Positions 32,313 to 43,312 of a DNA stretch of 64,000 nucleotides are shown in pieces. The notes beneath the pieces were generated by a model. The model was not told the DNA's origin. It was given only the letters and a program-made list of their open reading frames with translations, and did not search any database. This DNA comes from Salticus scenicus (Eukaryota; Arthropoda; Arachnida; Araneae; Salticidae). Position numbers and translations under genes: made by a program. The stretch spans positions 53,470,653 to 53,534,652 of the forward strand of contig OZ005657.1 in assembly GCA_963930645.1 (NCBI GenBank), given 5' to 3'. Position 1 is the stretch's first letter, and the number at the start of each line of letters is the position of its first letter.

Positions 32313-32462
32313 TTACATTGGGTTAATTCCACTTTTATATGGAATTACTGCTTTAATGCGCAATGGCATAGTATTATACAGTGTTTTAACATAAATCTCA
32401 GAAATTTCACTGCACCAAGTATCATAGATAATTTTTTCTAGTTCTTGCAGAGTTATAGGCTG
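32313..32462 (-). pseudogene. Tc1-type transposase C-terminal remnant
   Basis: The minus strand reads QPITLQELEKIIYDTWCSEI, then YVKTLYNTMPLRIKAVI and a stop at 32313-32315. The pattern (helical segment, then L-Y-N-T-M-P-x-R-I-x-A-V-I) is that of Tc1-family transposase ends. Nothing upstream continues the frame, so only about 50 codons remain. A sequence resembling a Tc1 terminus (CACTTAGGGGCAAAAC on the minus strand, near 32655-32672) lies nearby. Confidence 0.65.
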
Positions 32463-32928
32463 CAAATTTCGAATCCTCCCTCCTCTCCTCCGGCCATTTT
32501 ACAGACTAAACGTTTTCGAGCGTATTGAGATTAGGACTATTTTAGGACTCGATTATTTTGGGACTATATTAGAACTCGAAAATTTGCATTTTAAACGGTA
32601 AAATTGGCGGTTGCAGAAAGAGAAAAAGAAAATATCCAAGTGCGGCTTTTTTGTTTTGCCCCTAAGTGTACATTTAGCAAATAAATTTTGAAAGAGAAGA
32701 TTTTGAACGATTGAGTATGATCAGTTAAAAATTAATATTAAAAACTGTCCTATTTCATCAGCAATATAATATTTATATAATATGACTGCTGTATATTATG
32801 TCTGATATGTCAAAATTCCTGAAACTGACATTGGATTGGGTTGAATACCCTGCATCTTATAGCAAGAATACAAACAAATTTTGTTGGAAATTTTTAAAGA
32901 TACCTTTATATCTCCATAAATACACTTC

Positions 32929-33664
32929 CTTTCCATATATGACCCGGACATTTTCGATTTTAGACATTTTTTCAAATATCTCAAAAAGTAACGAATGAAT
33001 AATCGTGAAATTTCAGAAATGTAAAGACAATGTTATACCTCATATATTCCAGTGAAAGTTTTGCCCCAAAAGTAAAAGGGGGACCAATAAAAAAAATAAA
33101 GTAAATGAAAATGTTTGGGATCACGCTGTAAAAAGTAATACTTTAAATGCGACCTGGCGGCAGCATATGATGATGAGGCTCCTTCTTATTATCGGTATAA
33201 ATTTTCATATATATTTTCACATATATTCATGGAGATATAACGGTTTCTTTAAAAAATTTCGAAAGACAAATTCACTTTTTTAGCTATAACACACAAGGTA
33301 TTAAATTTCAGAAGACTTGACATACACCATTAGGCACAGCATACTGCAATCAGAATGCAAAAATATTAAATATCTAATGAAATATGAACCTTTTTACTAA
33401 ATAATTTTTAAATGTGCATGCACAAGCTTTAGAGAAATTTCATTTGCATAATTTAATAACCAAATATATTGAACTACTTATACAAATGCCCCAAACAAGT
33501 ATCGTATAAACTCAAAAAGTTGTACGCGATAGAATGAACTGAATTTCAGTTGTTCTCAAAAATAAGGAAAATGATAAGGGGTTTCCTCAATATTTATTTG
33601 CAATCAACGAACACTGTATTACCATAGACTGAATGAAAATAAAAATGTGAGTATAACCCTGTAT

Positions 33665-33697
<33 letters not shown>

Positions 33698-34347
33698 AGC
33701 GGAACTGAAAAACAATCCATACTATCGCGTACAACTTTTTGAATTTACATGATACTTGTTTGGGGTTTTCATATAAGTAGCTCAATACTTTTGGCTGTTA
33801 AATTATAAAAGTGAAATTTGACTAAAGCTTGTGCATGCGCAGTTAGAAATTATTCAGTGAAAATTCTAATATTTGATTAGGTATTTAATATTTTTGCAAT
33901 CTGATTGCAGTATAATGTGTCTAATACTGTATGTCAAGTTTCTTGAAAATTGTTTTGCACTGGGTTTAATACTTTGCTTGTTATAGCTTAAAAAGTGACA
34001 TTTTTTTTTTTTTAATCTTTTACAGAAACTGTCATATCTCCAGGAATATATGTCGTAGCTTCACAAAAAATGCATACAGATATTAAAAAGGAGCCTCATA
34101 ATCACATGCTGCAGCCAGATTGCATTTCAAGCATTACTTTTTACAGGGTGATCCCAAATATTTTAATTTTTATTTAATTCTTTACTGGTTTCCCTTTTGC
34201 TTTCGGAGCAAAATTTTCACTGAAATATATGAGGTATAAAATATTCTTCCCATTCCTGAAATTTCATGATGATTAGTGAAGTACTTTTTGAAATATTTGA
34301 AAAAAAAAAAAAATGTCTGAAATCGAAAGTGTCTGGTCATTTATGGA
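32929..34347. repeat. long diverged inverted repeat (arms about 650 bases)
   Basis: Left-arm segments such as CCTCATATATTCCAGTGAAA, CACCCTGTAAAAAGTAAT-like sequence and GCACAAGCTTTA have diverged complements in the right arm (34210-34240, 34128-34150 and 33815-33830). The centre lies near a 30-base poly(T) at 33667-33696. Parts of the same family recur at 34800-34960 and 35045-35200. No transposase fragment is recognised. Confidence 0.65.
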
Positions 34348-34469
34348 AATTTAGTGTATAAGTGCTATTAAAATTTGAATGGATACAGATAGTTAAAAGA
34401 AGCTTCAGAATCACAACACATTTCAAGCCTTATATTTACAGGGTTATCTCAATCGTTCTGTTTTTTCTG

Positions 34470-34507
<38 letters not shown>

Positions 34508-34747
34508 TGTAAAATGTACCTTCGGTAACAAAATTACTGAAATTACTCCCTATTTTTCATAGATATATATTAGTTTGATCTCTAATTTTTGGCCTCAGCT
34601 TTATTCTTTATAAACAGCATAAGATTAAGAACATGACTCGACAAATATTTACTTAACAAAACAGTATTAAGTGCACATCTTTCAAATAGAAATTAATGCT
34701 AGCACTTCAATAATTTTGCTGTCGACTGTATGTATACACACACACAC

Positions 34748-34786
<39 letters not shown>

Positions 34787-35990
34787 TATATATTACACTG
34801 GCTTCTTTTTCTTTGAAACAAAACTTTAGCTGAAAAATATCCTTTATAAAATATTCTTTCGATGCTTAAAATTTCAAGATAATTCCAGAATTTATTATTA
34901 ATTGATAATTTATTCCGGAGCTGTGTCAGTACGCAGCTTTACATTACACCAGTAAATATTTTTGAAAAGTAATTTTCCTTATAATTAATCGTAGTCACAT
35001 ATTGAAAAAGTTTATTCTACATAAATTGTGGTGTGAAAAACTGTCGGCTACTAACAATGCTCCATAATAAATTAAAAATTTGGTAACTCTGTAATTCGTC
35101 AATTATTTTTCTAGATATTTGACAAATATCTAAAATCGAATGTTTTCGGTCATTTATGACGAGTTAGTGTATAAATGATATTAACTAAAACGATTTAAAA
35201 ATTATCACATATACACGCTAACACACATTCATAAACCGTAATGCTTCAATTTGTTTGATTAGAGCTATCTTTTAAAATATGGACGTTTGCATTAGGCCTT
35301 CATTTATATATGTTTTCGAACAACGTACAGCTACTTATTTCATACATTTTGCAAAGGACCGTATATTAAAAAAAGGGGGAAGTGAATAGATTTCTACCGT
35401 GACCCTGTATAGAAAAAATTCAATTTTGTAAAGTGAAATCTTATAAAAATCATTTACAAAAATTACATTTTTTTGAACATCACATTTACTGAAGTATTTA
35501 GGTAAAAAGAAAAAAAAAAAAAGAAAAATTTTAACAGTTTGTTGATTTCTGGTGCATAAGAGTTCGATTGAAAATCCCCAATTGAAAACTTGTTCGGAAA
35601 CTGGGGGAAAAAATACATATATTTGTTCAATTTCTTAAGAAAGTTTTTTTTTTAAATTTTCATTTTTAGCATTTTTTTTTTTTTTTTTTTTTTTTAAATC
35701 CAGCACTTGCTTTGGGAATATTTAAGGAAACGTTTACAGATCCTGTTTTAAGAATTAATTTTACTTCCACGACCAAAAACCACACTTATATTTTCAGTTT
35801 TCATTTGCTTATTATTCTTCCGAATCAATTTTTTATGTCGTTTTTGAACTCACAGCGGGATTTTTTCTGTCTCAAACCTTGTATAAAGAAACCTTTCATT
35901 TAAACAGTTGCTTATGCACTCTAACAATCAAATAAAATAGATAGAAATTCAGCAGTATTATTTAAAATACTCTTAATATGCTGAATGTTA
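34348..35990. other. AT-rich intergenic DNA with repeat fragments
   Basis: No gene. A half copy of the 12993-13205 MITE lies at about 34616-34727 (AACAAAACAGTATTAAGTG, and CACTTCAATAATTTTGCTG near its end), followed by (CA)n/(TA)n. Fragments of the long inverted-repeat family occur at 34800-35200. Confidence 0.5.
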
Positions 35991-35999
35991 AAAACAATT

Positions 36000-36690
36000 C
36001 TTACACTAGTGATCTAAATTTACACGTTAACATTTGATTGTTTGTTTGTAGTTTTTGGAAATTGTATTCTATAAAAAGTCATTTTATCTCATGGAACCTA
36101 TCAAAATAATTATATTGATTTCTATGAATTATAATTATTTTTGTAGCGCATGAAGCTCATATTGACGTCAGTTTCTAAATAAAGGGGATTGCTATAAAAA
36201 CCGATGTTATTAATGTGATTTCACGGCAATCTCTCTTTAAAAATACATTTTATCTCAAAATATCACTTCACCTGGTTCAAAAAATATCTCTAATAATTAT
36301 GAAATGCAAGCGTCTTTTAAAAAAAGTACAGCTAAATCGGTATACGTCATGACGAAAAGCTCTAATTGGAAAGAATATTTTTTCTTAAATTCGGATCTAT
36401 TTTGATGCTTCTGGTAAACTGAATCTCGAAATATCATTTTTTAAACGTACAATGATTGTTATTTTAGGTAGATTTTACCGTTATTTTGTGTTCCATTAGT
36501 GGTCCACTTACTATGAAAAAGGATTGAATTTTATACCGCTACAGTATTTTATTGTAAAAGATAATGACTCTCTGTAAAATATTGTTTCTGTTGTATATTT
36601 AATTAATTAATGCATACTTAATAAATTTGTATGGTAATATATGGAAATATTACCAAAAGTGTATTTTCGCCAAGCCAGTTATGTTATTGT
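36000..36690 (+). repeat. block C, copy 1
   Basis: Shares a collinear series of segments with 46740-47310, including CTAAATTTA, ATTATTTTTGT(A/G)GCGCAT, TATTGACGT, ACTATGAAAAA, AAAATATTGTTTCTG(T/C)TGTAT and TTTAATTAATTA. The copies are diverged. The block ends just before repeat R copy 2. Origin unknown. Confidence 0.65.
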
Positions 36691-36758
36691 TAAAAAATAT
36701 TATCAAAACTGATTTATTTATAATAGTTGGTTTTTGACATTGTTTTTTATCTCATTTT

Positions 36759-38900
36759 TAACACTTTCCAAGAAGGATGAAAAGTGTCAATGACATCGGT
36801 TTGTCTGCCTGTCTGTCCTCGCTCTAACTTCCATAAATATTTATGGAATTTCTTGAAACTGATACATGTTATTCAAGTTCACTATCGGATGGTCCCTATT
36901 GAAAATGGAGTGAGTACCTCTACACTGGTTTGTGTACAGGTACACCCGAACGTATTCCAAAGCATTGTGTTCTACGGGAGGTATTTCTGTAAACCATATT
37001 TTATTACCTTTACTGTACACAAATCTTAATGAAATTGAAATATGTTATTCAAGTTCACTATTGGATGTTTCTTTTCTATGTGAGGTATTTCTAAAAACAA
37101 AATTTTAATAACTTTATTTTGCACAAAGCTTAATGAAATTAAAATATGTTATTCACATGCACAAAAGAATGCTTTCCATAGAATACAGTATGATTAGAAT
37201 GAGATTTACAGGACCACACAAAAATATTCAGTTACATTAATGGGTATTATTGGAAATTTGCTGAAATTGCATTTTCGTTTATATTAATCGTGTTTATCAC
37301 TTTCTAAATGTTTTTAACAGATTCCAATAAGGTTAAAAAGTGTTAATGACTTCGGTTTGTCTGTCTGTCCGCGCTCCAGCTCCCGCAAATATTTATGGAA
37401 TTTCTTGCTATATCATTCAAGTTCACTAACTGATGTTCCCTATTGAAAAATTGAGTAAATACCTCTGCTAGTCTGTGTATAGGGACACCCGAAAGTTTTC
37501 CAGAGCATTTTGTTTTATGAGAGGTATATCTAGAAACCATATTTTAATACCTTTGCTGTACACAAATATCAATGAAATTGAAATATGTTATTCAAGTTCA
37601 CTATCGGATGTCTCTTATGTAAAATGGATTAAATACCAGCACTGGTTTGTGTACAGGGACACTCAAAAATATTTCAAAGCATTGCGTTCAAAGAGAGGTA
37701 TTTCTATAAACCGAATTTTAATAATTTTACTTTACACAAAGCTGAAAGAAATTGAAATATTTTATTCATATGCACAAAATATTGCTTTCTGTAGAATATA
37801 GTATGATTTACAGGGCCACAGACAAATATTTAGTTACTTTAAGAGATATTAATAAAAATTTACTGCAATTGCACTTTCATTTACTATAAGCGTTTTTAAC
37901 ATTTTCTAAACATTTTTAAGTGTGAATATGATTTCAATTTGTATATCTGTCTGTTTGTATGCCCGTCTATCTGTCTGAAACTGATATATGTTATTGAACT
38001 TCACTACTGGATGTTCCCTTTTGAAAATGGAGGGAATACCTCTGCTGGTTTGTGTACAAGGACACCCAAAAGTATTTGAAATCATTGAGTTCAAAGGGAG
38101 ATATTTCTATAATCCAAACTTTAATAACTTTACTTTGCACAATTGATTTACAGGGCCACACAAAAATATTCAGTTACAATGAACGCTTTTATTGGAAATT
38201 TGCTAGAATTGCATTTTCGTTTACATTAAGCGATTTAAAACTTTTTAACACTTTTTAAGTGTGAATATGATTTCAATTTGTGTATCTGTCTATCCGATTG
38301 CCTAACTTTCTATCTGTCTGTATCCTGCCCCCCCCCCCCCCCCGCGTCCGTAAATATTTTCAGAATTTTTAGAAAATGTTATATATTAGTCAAGTTCATT
38401 AAGGAATTTTCCCTATTTAAAACGTCATTAATAGGTCCTGTACGACTGGTTTGTGTACAGGGACAACCAAAAAAAATGCCAATACTTTGCGTTTTAGGGG
38501 AGACATTTTAAAAAATCATATTTAAATAACGTTCTACTGTAAAAAGCATAAATAAATTTACATGTATTATTAATATTCTAGCACAGTGTTCTTTATAGAC
38601 TATGATATGATTAACTTTCAGATTTACAGGGCTAAACTAAAATATTTAGATACATTAAGGGCTGCAATTATAATCTAAAAGCTTCATTTTCTTTTGCGTT
38701 AAGGCTTTTTAGCACTTTCCAACACTGTCTAAGTGTGATTTTAAATTCAGTTAGTCTATCTGTATACTTTTTAGTGCTTCTGTGTGTCTGTTGTGAGATA
38801 ACGTAGGCAAAGAGTATTGATAGTTATGTGATATAACAAATACGTACCGTTGGAAAGTGTTAATAATCAATGCGTACTGCATGATTTTTTGTTCTTGTTT
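36759..38900 (+). repeat. repeat R, copy 2
   Basis: It starts with TAACACTTTCCAA and has the complementary GTTGGAAAGTGTTA at 38849-38862, so near-perfect 14-base inverted termini are about 2.1 kb apart; homology with copy 3 continues for about 40 bases to GCGTACTGCATGATTTTT. Internal units of about 175 bases (AGGTATTTCTATAAACC to the next) carry GTCTGTCTGTC runs, and the copy includes a poly(C) at 38327. Open frames inside (for example 37475-37801) are short and repetitive. Confidence 0.8.
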
Positions 38901-39459
38901 ATTTTAGAATGAAAAATAATAATTGAAATATATTTTTTTATGATTAATTGAAAAATATTTTTTGATTATGCTCCCAGCCTAATCCTTGAAGAAGAAGATG
39001 ATGATGATAATTGAAATATTTGAAATATATTTTTTGATGGGAAAAAATATAAGCGTATGTGACTTAAACATTTGGTAATCATACGATAAAAAAACATTTT
39101 TAAGATGCAAAATTAAATACTTTGAACCACAAATCACTTCGGAAAATTATAGAAGATTATATAAAAAGTAATCAATTATTTCATCTAAAAATGTAAAAAT
39201 TATTCAGCAACTATTTCGCAAACATTTGTTTACCAAGCTATTTCCAAATTTGTCAAAATTACTTGCATTTGGCGAGAAAGTATTTTGTTCGCCAAATATT
39301 ATGTTGCCCATAGGTTTCACGCTCCAAATATTGATTTTTTTTTTATTTATTATTATTATTATCTACTGGTATTCCACCGATAAATTTAACTGATCTTATA
39401 TTAAGAAATTAAGTAGTGCCATTGGAATTTTTTTTTAGTATATTCTGAGTATGCGCTTT

Positions 39460-39850
39460 AAGGAGTCTTTCGTTGAGCATTCACTGCAGAGCTTCGTGAA
39501 AGAGGAGAAGGGAATATCGTGGGGAATATTGTCCTTGTCACAATTTCCCTAGAAATTTTCCTTGAGTTCCTATTTTATGGTGCTGCCATCTTTCATTGTA
39601 TTTTTAAACTACTATATTCTTTTCTAGCAAGTTGAGACAATTTTAAGATTCTATAATAATTATTTTGGTTTATTTATTTATTCATTTATTTATTTATTTA
39701 AAAAGATATGTAAATGGTTTTACAAATAATTAAAGATATTTTGTAAGCTTAGTGTCGAATTTGAAAGTACAATATCACCCCCCACCCCGCCTTTTTTTTT
39801 TTTTTTTTTTCTGAAAATATAAATATTTTAATATTACATTCAGTTTTATA
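39460..39850 (+). repeat. block B, copy 2
   Basis: Diverged copy of 22690-23040, with the same order of segments (TGCTGCCATCTTTCAT, TTTAAACTACT, CTAGCAAGTTGAGACAA, AAATGGTTTTAC, ATATTTTGTAAGCTT) and a terminal poly(T) after CACCCCGCC. Confidence 0.65.
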
Positions 39851-41400
39851 TATTTAAAGTTAGGGAAGAAACATGTATATATGTTTTTATGTATATGTGT
39901 GTGTGTGTGTGTGAGAGAGAGAGAATTTTTTCAAAAATAATTTGTCTTTATAGAAACAATATTACACCTCTTTTTCATCACCTTTGATTATACTATGCTT
40001 TTTTAACATGCTATGTAATCTTGCGTATTTTCGGCTGTTTATTAAAGTCATAATGACTTTTATCAAAATTTGTTTCCTGGTTTGTACACATTGTTATGAT
40101 GTAACATTATATATATATATACAGGGGAGAAGTGTAGTGAGTGTTTGGGGAATTTAATTTGGGAATTAGACTTGGATATCACCCAAATTCAATACTGCAT
40201 TTTAAAGTTTACGGAAATTTCTTTAGAAGTACTTTTCGTTTAATGGAAAGTGCAGGAAAAGTGACCTATAAAAAATTCAACATATTTTCTATAAACTAGT
40301 TTTTAGGTTTTATTATTATTATTGTACTCGAAAATTAGCTATTGTTTTCCTTTCAAAGTAAAACTTTCGCCAAACTTTGTATCGAATACCTCGATTATGC
40401 AAAATGTACTAGATTTAAATGTTTTTGATCTCATCGACATCTTCTGCTTTTGGAGGGAATTAACCTTATTCATTTTCACATTTGTTTAATAACGATATTA
40501 ATAAGTATTGCATATCATGAGACACGGCCGTGTCTCCGTGACGCAGCAAAGCTCAAACGAAGCTTACCTGCGACACCATATATACAGCTAATTTAACATG
40601 AAGGGAATTTGGAAACGCCGACACTTAATATCTCAGCAAATTGGAGATATTCTGATCTAATATTTTCAGAATAATCTTTTATCTTCTGTCTGATGCTATC
40701 CTGAAAGTTTCACACTTCCACATTCTATATATTTTGAGATCTGGAATTGCAATTTAAGACTTCAAAGGAAAAATGGTAATTGTGTAACTTTTTTTTCTCG
40801 AAAACCGCTCGGACAAATCTCATGAAATTGTAATATGATATTAATTTCTTTTGTCTCAGAATCGTGACGTGCTCCGTTTTTCCCAAAAAACTCTTGTTTT
40901 TTATATATTTCACTTTAAAAATGGAACTATATTACCTCGCGGATTACACTCTTATCTTTCGCATCACTCAAAAGAAAAGAATGTAATGCGGTTTGGAATG
41001 TTCGCGGATGCATACAATACAGACCTCGCTTGCATTTGAAATATTCAATCTCAGATAGGTAATTTGGCTCCATCTATCGGCAGTTAGTGTAAAAAATAAA
41101 CTTAATACAAAAATAAAATATTTTTCTTTCTTTAATATATATATTAAATGAGTTATTTATTTAGGTATTTGTATTTTATATAATATTTTTTTTATCAAAA
41201 ATATTCATTCAATTCACATTGTTTTCAAGTTGATACGGCGTTAACTTTCAAAATTGGTTTTATTTTAAAAAGTGATTGCAACAGCAAAAACCTTTTTCTT
41301 TACTTTCATAAAAATGATAGATAATATCATAATCATATGCAAATATATGTAATTTTTTTTTTAACTAATTGATAAATCACTTAAACTATGAATAAAAAAA
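39850..41400. other. intergenic DNA, no gene recognised
   Basis: It contains an 18-base perfect palindrome GAGACACGGCCGTGTCTC at 40519-40536, followed by GTGACGCAGCAAAG, which resembles GTGACGCAGCA(C)TG in the foldback element at 45365. Two opposed 62-codon frames at 40725-41039 are without recognised domains. Confidence 0.45.
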
Positions 41401-41467
41401 ATCCTGAAAAAAAAAAAAAAAAAAAAAAAAAAAAGGAATAATTAATTGATTAATTTGCAATTTCTAG

Positions 41468-42465
41468 TATATATCTAATAATAACCTTATTATTAATAAC
41501 CGAAAAATACATAATTACTATAAACTACTTCAACTTCCCTTCAATAACTTTAATTATCCTTATATAGTTCTCATACCTAAGTTTCACAAATCTCCAATTA
41601 AATTTCGCACTGTCACTGTTGGGTGTAACACTTATAACAACAATGCTAATAAAGCTCTACTGGATATTCTAAAACAAATTTACAAATGTACTTGCAAAGT
41701 TGATAATTTACACTGTCTTAAAAATAGCTTTCAATTAATTCAATACATCAAATCGCTCGATTCAATAGACCATATTATGACTTTTGACTTTCAAGATCTT
41801 TTCAATAATATTGAGTTATCAGATCTTAGTAATATCATTTACAGTCTTTTTCTAGAATATAAAGCTCAAATTAATCTTCCTTACAATTTTAAAGAAGAAA
41901 AATTTAAAACACTTCTTAACTTTGTTATCCATAATAATTATATCTTCCACAATAACGATATCTATTTGCAACAATTAGGCATTCCACAAGGAGGTTGTAG
42001 CTCCAGTATTTTGGCAGATCTCTATCTTTATTATTATGAAAAGCAAATTTGCAATGATGATGTTCGATTTTATCGTTACATCGATGATATTATTGTATTT
42101 TATCTCAACAAGAACTCACAAAATGGCTTTTCCTTCAATTATCCACCTAATTTAAAGCTAACTCAAAATACTCTGACTAATCAATCTATTAACTTTTTAG
42201 ATCTCAAAATAATCATCGATGGTAATAAACTTTACACAGATATCTATGACAAACGCAAGATTTTTGTTTTAATGTAAACTTATTTACACATTTTAATTCA
42301 TGTCTGCATCTTTCGGTATTTAGAAACATCATCATTAACCATTTATTTCGAATTAATAATTTATGCTCTGCAAAGTTTAAAAACAAGAATATTAATAAAC
42401 TGATCACAGCCACTGCTAAAATGGGTTTTCCTAAAAACTTTGTATTTTCTATTTTATATCCTTAA
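41468..42465 (+). pseudogene. reverse transcriptase, probably Penelope-like, frameshifted and 5'-truncated
   Basis: An open frame follows a stop at 41465-41467 and runs to TAA at 42275-42277. It shows RT finger motifs (YPYIVLIPKFHKSP, then FRTVTVG), motif A FDFQDLFNNI, motif B LGIPQGGCSSSILADLYLYY, the catalytic box YRYIDDII, and a downstream NFLDLKI. Just before the stop the coding sense moves to another frame, which continues with a conserved tail (NSCLHLSVFRNIIINHLFRI and KMGFPKNFVF) to TAA at 42463-42465. Motif style (F-D-F-x-x-L-F-x-N-I, Y-R-Y-I-D-D-I-I) favours Penelope-like elements, but no GIY-YIG domain is seen. Upstream sequence is lost; a poly(A) follows at 42483-42514. Confidence 0.8.
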
Positions 42466-42482
42466 CCATGTCTCTGTCAGTA

Positions 42483-42517
<35 letters not shown>

Positions 42518-42519
42518 GT

Positions 42520-42658
42520 GTACACTCTTGTGTATATCAACAAAAAAATTATAAAATAATAAAAGACAATAAAAAAGGTGGCGGTTGGGTGGGCAGATGT
42601 TTGATTACGGAGGTGGGGTGGTGTTGTAAGGCTGGATGGTTGGGTGGGTATGTGAAAT

Positions 42659-42700
<42 letters not shown>

Positions 42701-43160
42701 GAAGGCTTGTTGCATTTGCTTTGTATTACTATGCAAACTTTCATTTTCCATTAAAATTTCAGTTTTTTCCTTTTTGAGTTGTCAACTATATTTAATGTTC
42801 TAATTATACTGTTAAACACAATGTGATCAATCGGTGAATTTCATTGTGGCTTCGTGGTTTCATTGTTGTTCATCTGCTTTGAAATTTGCATTTTTATATC
42901 CATATGGTTCCTGTTCTGGTTGTGGCAGGCTGGGGGAGTGTTGCCGGCATAAAACTAGTGTAACCCCACAGGCAAGTCACAAGTCTTGCCGCCTGCCTCC
43001 TTCTTCCTATCTTGTGTTTCTTAGGTTGTTTTTTCATTAATTTTGATAAGTTTATGGTTTTAAGTTAAGATTTGTTGTTTTACTTTATTGATTCGTTTGT
43101 TTTGCAGGCTGCTAATTAATAGATCTGGTTTCTTTACATTAGTGTATTTCATCCACTGAT
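42520..43160. other. intergenic DNA with G-rich stretch
   Basis: Plus-strand sequence at 42575-42655 is G-rich (GGTGGCGGTTGGGTGGG, GGAGGTGGGGTGG, GGTTGGGTGGG) and flanked by poly(A) tracts at 42483-42514 and 42663-42699. A 68-codon frame at 42834-43040 is Cys-rich but unrecognised. No gene is called. Confidence 0.45.
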
Positions 43161-43188
<28 letters not shown>

Positions 43189-43192
<4 letters not shown>

Positions 43193-43266
43193 CTCTTATT
43201 GGTCATTGGTGTTTCAGTGATCTTCTATCTGTTGCTTGGCTTCTACTATGCTTAATAGATCATCTT

Positions 43267-43278
<12 letters not shown>
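43189..43278 (-). repeat. small dispersed repeat, inverted copy of 31355-31440
   Basis: Minus-strand AGTAGAAGCCAAGCAACAGA and ATCACTGAAACACCAATGACCAATAAGA-like sequence are followed by a poly(A) in both copies (poly(T) here at 43160-43191). A 3' poly(A) suggests a retroposed fragment. Confidence 0.6.

Positions 43279-43309
<31 letters not shown>

Positions 43310-43312
<3 letters not shown>

Noticed and set aside
36784..38511. Frames of 62-108 codons in repeat R as a multi-exon gene
   Set aside because: They follow the 175-base repeat unit and GTCT runs; no domain or splice structure is seen.
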